NCBI GenBank assembly: GCA_026417495.1
Contig: JAOADD010000075.1
Location: 1 to 64,000 of the forward strand
DNA: 64,000 nucleotides
Direction: 5' to 3'
DNA from: Ignavibacteria bacterium
GTDB taxonomy: Bacteria; Bacteroidota; Ignavibacteria; Tepidaquicellales; Tepidaquicellaceae
Of the stretch, positions 1 to 9,500 are shown in pieces. The notes beneath the pieces were generated by a model. It ran no database searches and was not told where the DNA came from. It saw only the letters and a program-made list of their open reading frames with translations. The number at the start of each line of letters is the position of its first letter. Position 1 is the first letter of the stretch. The translations under genes and the position numbers were made by a program.

Positions 1-98
1 AAATTTTTTTATTGCTTTTAATTAATCTGTTTTGCATATTGGAAATAACAAAATAACTTAATGAAACAAATTTTTAAAAAATTAAATGGGGAAAAGCT

Positions 99-434
99 AT
101 GAAGATCAATATCACATCCAGAAACTTTAAAACGAATGAAACCGTTAGAACTCACATTAAACAAAGACTGGAGGAACTCACAAAGTACAATGACCAGATT
201 TTGTTCGCAGATGTAGTATTACAAACCGACAAACCACCTAAGGAGGAGAAGCACTGCGAAGTAAAAGTAAAACTAAAAGACAGAGTAATTACATCTAAAG
301 AATCATCGAATGATTTAGTAAAAGCAATAGATTTAGCGGCAAGTAAAGTAGAGACACAATTATATAGATATATGGATAAAATAAAATCTAAAACAAATTC
401 AAAAAAGAAATCACGAAATATAAAATTCAAATAG
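99..434 (+). CDS. hpf: Ribosome hibernation-promoting factor, short form
   Basis: HPF/RaiA-family protein of 111 residues that binds the 30S subunit and stabilises inactive ribosomes in slow growth. The sequence shows the single S30AE fold: a start of the MKINITSRNFKTNE type, an acidic middle strand, and a basic Lys/Arg-rich tail. The long-form C-terminal dimerisation domain is absent, so this is the short form. The ATG at 99 follows a purine-rich GGGGAAAAG stretch. The next gene, hprK, begins 3 bp after the stop codon, and an hpf-hprK pairing is also familiar from other Gram-negative bacteria. Only 98 bp lie upstream in the window and I see no convincing promoter there. Confidence 0.9.
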   Translation: MKINITSRNFKTNETVRTHIKQRLEELTKYNDQILFADVVLQTDKPPKEEKHCEVKVKLKDRVITSKESSNDLVKAIDLAASKVETQLYRYMDKIKSKTNSKKKSRNIKFK

Positions 435-437
435 AAG

Positions 438-1478
438 GTGAAAGAGAGTTACAAAAACTTAAAAATAATTAAAAAAGAATCCATATCAGTAGATTTCTTT
501 TATAAAGAATGCAAAGATAGGTTTAAACTTAGAAAAATTACAAAAAAACAAATAAACAAAAACTCTGTAATTAAAGTAAAAGATATTCATAGACCAGGAT
601 TAGCATTAGCTGGTTATGTAGAACTCTTTGCACATAAAAGAGTGCAAATATTCGGCAATTCTGAAATTAAATTTCTTTCAGGTCTAAGTAAAAAGGAACA
701 GGAAAAATCATTAGAAAAATTTTTTTCTTTTGATATACCATGCATAGTAATAACGAATAATAATGAAGTTCCACCATTATTGTTAAAAAAGGCTGAAGAG
801 AAAAAAGTAGCAATTTTCAGGACCCCTTATTCTACAAGTCAAATTACATATTTTATAAATGATTTCCTTGATGACCAGTTTGCACCACAGGCATCTATAC
901 ATGGTTCATTTGTTGATGTTTATGGTGTGGGATTATTATTTTGTGGTGCGTCAGGAATTGGAAAAAGTGAAATTGCTCTTGACCTTGTCGAAAGAGGACA
1001 TAGACTTGTTGCTGATGACCTTGTAATTTTAACTAGAAAAAGTGAAAATGTTCTTATTGGCTCAGGAACTTCTTTAGCAGAGCATTTTATGGAACTGAGA
1101 GGTGTTGGTATCATTAATGTAAAGAGAATCTTTGGCATAAGAGCAATTAGGTATCAAAAAAGAGTAGAAGTTATTGTAGAACTGGAATTATGGGACCCCA
1201 AAAAATCTTACGAAAGAACGGGACTAAACTTACGAACAACTAACCTGATGGGTGTGGAAGTTGAAATTATCAATTTACCTATATTCCCAGGAAAAAATAT
1301 TACAGTAATAGCAGAAGTTATTGCTTTGAATTATCTTTGTAAACACTATGGTTATAATGCAGCAAAAGAATTTAAAAGGAGATTGAATCAGGAAATTAAA
1401 ATGAAATCAAAAAATAACTTATTTCAAGATGGTGGTCTGAAAAGAGCTACAGAATGGTTTGAACATGATTTTGAATAA
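438..1478 (+). CDS. hprK: HPr(Ser) kinase/phosphorylase
   Basis: Bifunctional kinase/phosphorylase acting on a regulatory Ser of the PTS carrier HPr, or in non-PTS bacteria on an HPr-like partner. Residues 50-60 carry the N-terminal family motif (HRPGLALAGY). The P-loop GASGIGKS is at 170-177, the catalytic HG pair at 155-156, the ADD acidic motif near 192-194, and the family signature ELRGVGIIN at 219-227. At 346 residues it is slightly longer than the usual 310-330, mostly from a basic N-terminal extension. The start is GTG, 3 bp after hpf, so the two are surely cotranscribed. No PTS genes lie nearby, so its role may be regulatory rather than in sugar uptake. An internal non-ATG start a few codons later cannot be excluded. 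Confidence 0.93.
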   Translation: MKESYKNLKIIKKESISVDFFYKECKDRFKLRKITKKQINKNSVIKVKDIHRPGLALAGYVELFAHKRVQIFGNSEIKFLSGLSKKEQEKSLEKFFSFDIPCIVITNNNEVPPLLLKKAEEKKVAIFRTPYSTSQITYFINDFLDDQFAPQASIHGSFVDVYGVGLLFCGASGIGKSEIALDLVERGHRLVADDLVILTRKSENVLIGSGTSLAEHFMELRGVGIINVKRIFGIRAIRYQKRVEVIVELELWDPKKSYERTGLNLRTTNLMGVEVEIINLPIFPGKNITVIAEVIALNYLCKHYGYNAAKEFKRRLNQEIKMKSKNNLFQDGGLKRATEWFEHDFE

Positions 1479-1602
1479 ACTATTGATTTAACAATGTATT
1501 ATTAAAAATGAATTTTTATATATTGATAACTGAAAATTTCTATATGAAATTAAAAATTTTTTTTTTATATTTACGCACTTTAAAAAGGAGGTATGAATAA
1601 GT

Positions 1603-1830
1603 ATGGTCTGGACATTAGAACTTGCTTCATATTTAGATGATGCACCCTGGCCAGCAAACAAATATGAATTGATAGATTACGCATCACGCACTGGTGCACC
1701 ACAAGAAGTTATAGATAATTTAATGGAATTAGATGATACAGATGAACCTTATGAAAGTATAGAAGAAATCTGGCCAGATTATCCAACAGATGAAGATTTC
1801 TTTTACGATGAAGAAAGTAAAGATTTCTGA
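1603..1830 (+). CDS. Small acidic DUF2795 protein
   Basis: A 75-residue, strongly acidic protein of the DUF2795 family (function unknown), common in Bacteroidetes and Chlorobi. The hallmark WTLELASYLDDAPWPANK start and the central RTGAPQEVIDNL helix are clear, and the tail is a run of Asp/Glu/Tyr. The start at 1603 is supported by a near-perfect Shine-Dalgarno AGGAGGT at 1586-1592. The earlier ATG at 1593 is out of frame and hits a stop quickly. The gene is a single unit: 124 bp of AT-rich sequence precede it and a strong terminator follows. The good ribosome binding site suggests high expression. Confidence 0.85.
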   Translation: MVWTLELASYLDDAPWPANKYELIDYASRTGAPQEVIDNLMELDDTDEPYESIEEIWPDYPTDEDFFYDEESKDF

Positions 1831-1853
1831 TTTTTAAAATTTCAAGAGTAATA

Positions 1854-1892
1854 AAACCCAATCCTGAGTATAATTCGGGATTGGGTTTTTTT
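1854..1892 (+). terminator. Rho-independent terminator after the DUF2795 gene
   Basis: Inverted repeat AACCCAATCC / GGATTGGGTT with a short loop, followed by a run of seven or more T. It separates the small acidic gene from the Omp85 gene downstream. Confidence 0.88.
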
Positions 1893-1949
1893 ATAATTTT
1901 AAAATAAATAATTTGCAAAAAATATTTTTTTTAAAATAGAGAGTCATTT

Positions 1950-3968
1950 TTGAAGAATATTATAATAATATTATTCATAATCACGATAGTGCTTTCAGCT
2001 TTTTCACAGGAAGATAAAAAAGAAGAAGAGTCATTTAAAATCACCGATATTGATATCGAAATAAAATCAGATTGTGATATTTCGGAAAAAGAAGTTGAAC
2101 AAATTTTACAAATAAATAAACTTGAATACTTTAACTATACCGACTTTGATTTAGATATAAGACGAATTGATAAATATTTTTTTGATAATGGTTATTTTGA
2201 CGTTGCAATAGATACTCAACTAATAATAGATAAAGATGAGAAAGAGATAGAAGTTATATTCACAATAGAACCAGGAAAAGAATATAAAATAAATCAAATA
2301 AAATATAATGGATTAAATAACATCTATCCCACTGCTGCAGAGCAGATATTCAATGATGAACTTAAAGAGATAAAAGAGGGTCAAAGATATATAAGAAATA
2401 ATTTACAGTCAGAAATAACTCGCGTAATAAATATTCTTAATAATTATGGATATTTAAATGCCCTTGCGGAAAATCCAGATGTAGAAAAAATTATCTCTAA
2501 CTCTACAGAATTGAAGAATAAAGTAAATATAAATCTGAATTTTAATACAGGTCCAATATATAAGTTCGGAAAAACTTATGTAGAAATAAATAACAACCCC
2601 AAAGGTTTAGTAATTGATGAAATATATAAAGATCTGGAATATAAAGAAGGAGATCTATATAGCAAAAAAGCTTTAATCGAAAGTGAAAACAGAATTTCAA
2701 ACATTGAAATGTTGGAAAATGCACGTATTCAAATTAAAAATATAGATTCAGTAAATAAAATAATTGATTTTGTTGTCACAGCATCTTTGACTTCTAGATT
2801 CTCATTGCAACCTGAGATTTCTGGTTATGATATACTAAATAGATTTTATGCTGGTGCATCTTTATCCTTTACAGATAAATATTTCTTAGGAGGTGGTAGA
2901 AAATTAGTCTCAAAAGGTTCTGCTTTCGTTCACTCAGAAGATGTATATCTTTTTGAACTTGGGATGCAACTATATCAACCTTATGTTTTCAACAACAACA
3001 AAATTACAGGGAATTTGAATCTTTCCTGGGTTTATTTCAAGGATGATATATTCTCAATTAGCGCGATTAAAAATGTTGCTGGTTTAAGCTACGAGTTACC
3101 TAAACATACATACATAAACAGCTTTTATTCTTCCTGGGAAATCAACAACTCAAAATTTACAATAAATGCTCCCTTTGATTATATAACAAAAGATTCAGTT
3201 ATAACTCTTCCCGAATATCAAATAAATCTTTTCACATCGATTATCCTTTTTAATGCAATTCATAATAATACAAATAATTTTCAATTTCCATCAAGAGGAA
3301 ATTATCAATCTTATTTAATAGAAGAAAGCGGATTGCTAAGTTATCTGGTTGAAAAAGTATTCAGTACTTCAACATTCAGGTATGTAAAGTTTTCTAGTAT
3401 AAACAAATTCTATTTCAGCTTTAATCCCCCAAATGAAACAACTGTTCTTGCCTGCAAATTCCTTATTGGTGCATTGTTCGAATATGCAAAAAATAAATAC
3501 AAAATATCAGGGATTGAGGAGGAAACTGATATAGACATACCAATACCTGCAAAATTTATAGCAGGTGGAAGTACAAGTATAAGAGGTTGGCAGGCAAAAA
3601 AACTTGGCACATTTCCAACAAGAGAATTTGGAGGTAATTTTCTAATAGAAGGCAGTTTTGAGTTAAGGACAAAACCATTCTATTATTCGAAAACAATTTT
3701 TAAAGAACTCGGTTTTGTAAGTTTTATAGATTATGGAAATTTATGGAGAAAACCAAGAGATTTCAGATTTAGTGATATCGCTATTGCAATAGGTGGTGGA
3801 TTAAGGTATTATACAATTGTAGGACCTGTTAGGTTTGATATAGGATTCAAGTTATATGATTATGAAGCAGAATCTAATGGTACAAAACCATGGTTATTCG
3901 AAAATAATATATCGACAATTTTTAAAAATAAAGTAGCCTTTCAAATAGGAATAGGACATACATTTTAA
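1950..3968 (+). CDS. Omp85-family outer membrane protein, TamA/BamA-like
   Basis: A 672-residue Omp85 protein, the class that inserts or translocates proteins at the outer membrane. It has a signal peptide (about residues 1-20, ending ALSAFSQ-like), roughly three POTRA-like repeats between 30 and 280, and a 16-stranded-barrel-type C-terminal half. The conserved barrel motif appears as SIRGWQ near residue 542 (the RGF/RGW loop-6 motif), followed by a GPVRFDIG strand and a terminal aromatic residue (HTF) typical of barrel proteins. Three POTRAs are closer to TamA than to five-POTRA BamA, so I leave the symbol open. The start is TTG. holB follows after 1 bp. Confidence 0.82.
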   Translation: MKNIIIILFIITIVLSAFSQEDKKEEESFKITDIDIEIKSDCDISEKEVEQILQINKLEYFNYTDFDLDIRRIDKYFFDNGYFDVAIDTQLIIDKDEKEIEVIFTIEPGKEYKINQIKYNGLNNIYPTAAEQIFNDELKEIKEGQRYIRNNLQSEITRVINILNNYGYLNALAENPDVEKIISNSTELKNKVNINLNFNTGPIYKFGKTYVEINNNPKGLVIDEIYKDLEYKEGDLYSKKALIESENRISNIEMLENARIQIKNIDSVNKIIDFVVTASLTSRFSLQPEISGYDILNRFYAGASLSFTDKYFLGGGRKLVSKGSAFVHSEDVYLFELGMQLYQPYVFNNNKITGNLNLSWVYFKDDIFSISAIKNVAGLSYELPKHTYINSFYSSWEINNSKFTINAPFDYITKDSVITLPEYQINLFTSIILFNAIHNNTNNFQFPSRGNYQSYLIEESGLLSYLVEKVFSTSTFRYVKFSSINKFYFSFNPPNETTVLACKFLIGALFEYAKNKYKISGIEEETDIDIPIPAKFIAGGSTSIRGWQAKKLGTFPTREFGGNFLIEGSFELRTKPFYYSKTIFKELGFVSFIDYGNLWRKPRDFRFSDIAIAIGGGLRYYTIVGPVRFDIGFKLYDYEAESNGTKPWLFENNISTIFKNKVAFQIGIGHTF

Positions 3969-3969
3969 T

Positions 3970-5103
3970 ATGTGGAAAAATATCTATGGCCATAAAAAAG
4001 TTATTGAAACACTAAAAAAAATATATAAGAGTAAAAAAATCGCTAATGCATATATTTTTTTTGGACCCGAAGGTATCGGTAAAGATGCAATGGCGATTGA
4101 ATTTGCAAAACTTATCAACTGTGACAATGTTGATGATGAAATAGAAGCTTGTGATAGGTGTGCAAGTTGTAAGCAGACTCAATCGTTGTATTCATCATTA
4201 TTTAAAATTATCACCGCTCTACCTGCAGGAAGTTCCGATAACAAAAAAGATTCAGACCCAATAAATAATTTAAGTAAATCAGACTATGAATATTATTTAA
4301 CTGAACTTGATGAAAAAAGAAAAAATCCATATCATAGAATCAACATACCTGGAGCTAATTTCATAAGAATTGACAGTATTCGTCAACTAAAGAATGATAT
4401 TTATCTAAAAGGTATAAAAGGGAAAAAGAAAATATATCTAATATCAAGAGCAGACATGATGAACATTGAAAGTTATAATTCATTACTAAAAATACTAGAA
4501 GAACCACCTGGAGATTCCCTTTTAATATTAACTACTTCAAGGATAAATTCACTCCCAGCAACAATAATCGGAAGATGCCAAAAAATAAAGTTTAATCCAT
4601 TAGGGATAAACGAAATAGAAGACTATTTAAGAAATATTAGACATGATTTTACAGAAGAGGAGATAAAATTTTACTCACGCCTTTCGGAGGGCAGCATAGT
4701 AAAACTTTTAAATTTACTAAATACTAATTATGTTGAATTGCGTGATAATATCGTGGATATGTTGAGAAATATAATAACAAGTAGTTACATTTCTCTTTCA
4801 AATGAGATAAAAAAAATAATTGAAAATAAAGATAAAGATAGAATAAAATACATTCTTCAAATTCTGCAACTATGGTTTAGAGATGTAATTTATGTAACAA
4901 ATGGAAAAAATGAATATGTAATAAATATTGATAGAATTGATGTCTTGGAAAAATTCAGTAAAAATATAAAATCAAATTGCTACAAAATAATAAATTTTCT
5001 TGAAGATTCATTAAGAGATATTGAAATTAATATCAATCCTGAATTAGCATTGAACAAACTATTCTTTAATTTAAAAGGAGAATTAGAAAGGGTTAAAAGC
5101 TAA
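3970..5103 (+). CDS. holB: DNA polymerase III delta-prime-type clamp-loader subunit
   Basis: AAA+ clamp-loader ATPase-fold subunit of the replicative polymerase. P-loop GPEGIGK at residues 32-38, a four-Cys zinc module at C51, C61, C64 and C67, the LLKILEEPP motif, and the sensor-like IIGRCQ segment that in clamp loaders carries the SRC-type arginine finger region. At 377 residues it fits delta-prime rather than the longer tau/gamma. It starts 1 bp after the Omp85 gene. Its 3' end overlaps the convergent lipoprotein gene by 11 bp. Confidence 0.85.
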   Translation: MWKNIYGHKKVIETLKKIYKSKKIANAYIFFGPEGIGKDAMAIEFAKLINCDNVDDEIEACDRCASCKQTQSLYSSLFKIITALPAGSSDNKKDSDPINNLSKSDYEYYLTELDEKRKNPYHRINIPGANFIRIDSIRQLKNDIYLKGIKGKKKIYLISRADMMNIESYNSLLKILEEPPGDSLLILTTSRINSLPATIIGRCQKIKFNPLGINEIEDYLRNIRHDFTEEEIKFYSRLSEGSIVKLLNLLNTNYVELRDNIVDMLRNIITSSYISLSNEIKKIIENKDKDRIKYILQILQLWFRDVIYVTNGKNEYVINIDRIDVLEKFSKNIKSNCYKIINFLEDSLRDIEININPELALNKLFFNLKGELERVKS

Positions 5104-6571
5104 TATTTACATTTTCTAAAGTCCAATTCCCCTGAACCACTAACAATTCGGGATTCATAAAAAAAGGTTCGCACATTGAGTAAGGGAAATAATTACCTCG
5201 GTTATAAACACCATCTTCATTTTCATCAACAAAAGCAAATAAAGTATACTTCCCCTCAAGAATATTATCAAATCCATATATTGAATTTAAATCAAATACT
5301 CCTCGATGATATATCAAACTATTTTCATTATTAACCAGATATACTATAACCTTTTTCTGATAATTTCCGTAAATATTTCCTTTTAAATTACCAAATTTTC
5401 TGATAGGTGCCGTTTTGAATTTTAAATTATGAACCTTGTTATCTATTTGAATCTCTAATGTATAAGATATGAAATAATTTAAATTTTCCTGTGGTCTAAT
5501 GTTAAGTATAGTATCAGAGACCCAATAAAAATTTAATAAGACTTTAGAATTATCAGAGTTATTAATCAACTTAGTTCCAGAAATTAAATCAAGTTTAGGG
5601 ATTTTTTGATGTTTTAAATAAGTTAATATGGATGGTATTACAGGCAAATTTTCTGCTCCATTACTATATGAAAAAGCGACATTCCCCAATGAATCTAAAT
5701 TTAGTTGATTTATCAACCATCTTGCATTCGTATTTGCTCCTTTAAAAATGATATTTTGTGAACCCCATAAACTTAAACAATACTCTGTCGTGTATTTCGG
5801 ATCAAGATCAAGTAGAAAATTAATACCAGTGATATTTGAACTATCCATTGACAAAAAGATATCATTCGTGATAGCAATATTATCAAAATCAGGAGTATAA
5901 AGGTAATCCCTATCATTATCAACGATAGCGAACAATCTATATTTTCCATATGGTAAATTTGTAAATGAAAACTCTCCGTTGGGCGCGACAGGACAAACAA
6001 AATCTGGTTGTAAAAATTCTGGATTGATATCTTGATTAATAATTTTATAAGCGGTTACAACAAGATTTCTATAAACTTCAGATTTAGAAGGTACAAAAGA
6101 GAAATCAAAAACACGACCAGAAATTTTCCCTTCATCAATTGTAGCTCCTGTCGAAATAGCAAATGAAATAGGTTCAGTGATAGGATTTCCTCTATTAACA
6201 TCTTTAAGTAATTTTCCAATCGTAAAAACATAAGTTCTATTTTTTTCAAGTGGAGTAGAAAATTCTATTTCCACTTCTTTTCCCGACCAATTAAGTATTA
6301 TATCCCCTTTGGGTCTTGGAGAAATAAATAACGCTTCTCTAAAAGAGCGTCTATCTACATATTCATCAAATGTAATTCGTATCTTATTATCTTTAAAATT
6401 AACAGTATTATTAGGCGGATAGATTTCAACAACCTTTGGTGGGGTAGTATCATCCTCACCACCACTTGGTGGTTCCTGAACAGCGCAATAAAAACCAAAT
6501 ATTAATAAGAATAAAATGTAAAATCTTTTAATAATATTAATCAACAAACTATTTCTTAATTGCTTTATCAT
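5093..6571 (-). CDS. Ig-like (Big_5/SbsA) domain lipoprotein
   Basis: A 492-residue putative lipoprotein. After a hydrophobic signal segment (residues 12-28) there is a lipobox ending GFYC at Cys29, then a Gly/Pro/Asp-rich tether containing DDTTPPKVVEIYPPNN. This is the usual N-terminus of the Bacteroidetes 'Ig-like domain-containing protein' family. The next about 100 residues match a Big_5-type Ig domain (ITFDEYVD... and FTIGKLLKDVNRG, as in SbsA). Two later stretches of the kind GEFSFTNLPYGKYRLFAIVDND and GKYTLFAFVDENEDG resemble carboxypeptidase-regulatory-like beta folds. It probably sits in the outer membrane or periplasm; the function is unknown. Its start lies inside the end of the upstream kinase gene (23 bp overlap), so the two are likely cotranslated. 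Confidence 0.78.
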   Translation of the reverse strand: MIKQLRNSLLINIIKRFYILFLLIFGFYCAVQEPPSGGEDDTTPPKVVEIYPPNNTVNFKDNKIRITFDEYVDRRSFREALFISPRPKGDIILNWSGKEVEIEFSTPLEKNRTYVFTIGKLLKDVNRGNPITEPISFAISTGATIDEGKISGRVFDFSFVPSKSEVYRNLVVTAYKIINQDINPEFLQPDFVCPVAPNGEFSFTNLPYGKYRLFAIVDNDRDYLYTPDFDNIAITNDIFLSMDSSNITGINFLLDLDPKYTTEYCLSLWGSQNIIFKGANTNARWLINQLNLDSLGNVAFSYSNGAENLPVIPSILTYLKHQKIPKLDLISGTKLINNSDNSKVLLNFYWVSDTILNIRPQENLNYFISYTLEIQIDNKVHNLKFKTAPIRKFGNLKGNIYGNYQKKVIVYLVNNENSLIYHRGVFDLNSIYGFDNILEGKYTLFAFVDENEDGVYNRGNYFPYSMCEPFFMNPELLVVQGNWTLENVNISF

Positions 6572-9500
6572 TATTATCTATGTATATATGAAACTTTAAA
6601 ATAACTTTTGTTCCCACATTTACTTTACTTTCTATAGTTATTGAAGCTTTAATATCATCAAGGGATTTTTTGGTGATGGCAAGTCCAAGTCCCATACCAC
6701 TACTTTTCGTTGAAAAATTAGGCTCAAACAATTTTTCCAACACTTCTTCTTCCATACCTATTCCTGTATCTATTATTTCCACATAGACAAACTTATCATC
6801 AAAATAGGAATTTGCGGTAATAGTTCCTTTTTCAAGAATAGCTTGGAATGCATTTTTTACAATATTCTGAAAAATTCTATTTAACTCCTGTCGGTCTGCT
6901 CTTATAAGTGGTAGGTCAGGTTTTAAGTTCTTAATGATAGTTATTCTTTCCTCAAATGAATATAAGGTAAGTACTTCTTCCAATACTTCATTAACATTTA
7001 TTAGTTCATAATGTCTAGTAGGCATTTTTGCAAAATTCGAAAAGTCCGTCGCAATTTTATTCAGTCTATCAATTTCTCTTATTATAATCACCTTTGTATC
7101 CTCAACAGCTTTCTGCATCTCTTCTCTCGTCTTCATTTCTTTGAACACTTTGGATAGATGTTGAATTGATAATTTAATTGGAGTAAGTGGATTTTTGATT
7201 TCATGAGCTACTCGCATTGCAATGTCGCGCCATGCAGCTTCTCTTTCTGCTCTTTTTTGTTGTTCTTTTGAAACTTCCAGATCTTTTATCATTTTATTAA
7301 AAGCATCTACTAAAATACCAAGTTCATCACTTCTTTTTATATCTATCTTAATATTAGGTTCTGCACGGGCAACTTTTTCAGTCGCTTCCTTTAAGATCAA
7401 AATTGGTTTCGACAATCTGTCAGTAAAGAACTTTACAAGTATCAAAATTAATATAACAACAATAATATAAGAACCAAAAATAAATGTAATTGTTTCGGTT
7501 AATTCTTCATTAATTTCATTCTGTCTAAAAAGAGTTACAGAAGAAACAATTGCTGATATTTTATTGCCAATATCAAATATAGGCTTATATCCTTCAAAAA
7601 ATGTAATTGCACCTATATGACGATTTTTGAAAAAGTTATCTTTTCTCAACAGCACTAAATTGTAGTAAGCATCAGCATCAAGTCTTTTGCTTAACAAATC
7701 TGATTTAAATAGCTCATCACTTGTTGTTGACACAAGTTTATTATTTATAAATATATTAAAATTTTTATCCGTCTTTATAAAATATCTTTCAAGAGCATTT
7801 TTATATCTTCTACCTGTTGTATCTGGCAATAATTTTACATTAGGTGGATAACCCTTTTCACTACTTAACACTTCGGAAACTAAACTTAAATCAGATAGTA
7901 TTTGACTTTGTGTAGATGTATCGTATTTATTAATAATAAAAGCTCTTGTATAGAACCCAAGAGCTATTATTGGTATTACAGAAATTAAAAGAAAGATTAA
8001 AAATAATTTATTTCTAAAGCTGAACTTAATATTTTTCAGTCTATAAGATGTAACAAGAGAAGATAATATATATACAATTATAAAAATTAATATATTAATT
8101 AAAATATATTTAAAGAAATAAAATATATAAACACCATAGTCTTTTTCTTTTGTAGTTAGAGCGATAATTCTTACAGGGGTGTTTAAATTTGGCTCGTCAA
8201 TATTTTTCGGTTCTGCAAAATAAAAGTAAGTGTTATACTCCTCATCATTAATGTAAACCTTTTTCCATAAGTTTTTCTTTTTACTTGTAAATACATAATT
8301 TGAAAACTCTGGAATGAAATTTTTAACTTCTTCCGCAACTACAATATCCGTTGCTGTTTCAATTTCAGAGTTTACAAATTCAGATACTTCAGGTTTTGCA
8401 ATCAATTTATATAATAAATTATCCTTATCCTGACTTCTGAAGAGTTGCTGCTGTTGAGTTACGAAATTTTTAACATCTGATTGAAGTACAATCAAAACAT
8501 AACCCAGTAATTTTGCCCGTTGTGTATTTTTATATTGAGATTTTTCTATGGATGTAATACCAATGTAATATTTTTCAATAGGGTTTTTAAAAATTGTTAC
8601 ATTCTCAAACATAACAGGATAGAAGTCATAATCGGTATTCTCTATGTCAATCTCCTCTAAACTTTCTACAATCGTATCATTATCAGGTGGTGAAAAAATA
8701 TAAGGTTTATTAAAAAATTTTATAGATGCATATTTTAATACACTATCAGTCTCAATACTTAGTGGACTTATATTAAAATCAGAAACTATTTTCTTATTCG
8801 AATCAAGAATAATAATAGCAGAATTGTAACTTTCACTTATTAATTTACTTTCAGACCATAATTTAAAAGCTAAACCCTGTAATTTTGATTTATCTAAAAT
8901 AGAATTTTCAATGCTCTTATCTGTATTAATATCATGTAATACATTCGATAAGATAATTATTGCCTTTTCTTCTTCAAGATTTGTAATACTTTTTCCTAAT
9001 GATTCGATATAATCTGGTTCTTTCAACTTCAAATTATATAAAAGAACAATCGGCATTAAAATAACGCTTGCTAATATAACAATGTAGAAATTCTTAAGAT
9101 TAAAAAGTTTTAGATTCCTTTGCACATAAGCATTTTTTACTATATAATATCCCGCAACGAAGATTACAAATACAATAAATAAATCAAGAAATTTTTCTAT
9201 CTTCAAAGTTAAGTATGATGAAAGAGCTATACTAATTGCTGAAAATATTACAAATAATATAACAAATAAAAATCTTTTTATTAAAGAAGAATTTAATAAT
9301 TTCTTTATTCGGAAATATGATATAATCAATAATGAGCAATTTAAAAAAATCAGAATAAAAGTTACAATGAGGAGTACTAGGTTTATTATTAATAATTCTG
9401 GTGAAGGTATAATACTACTTTTATCTAAAAACTTGATATTGGAATCAGTAATAATGTTTTTGAAAGTAGAAAAATAAAGCAATAATATTAGGATAAAAGA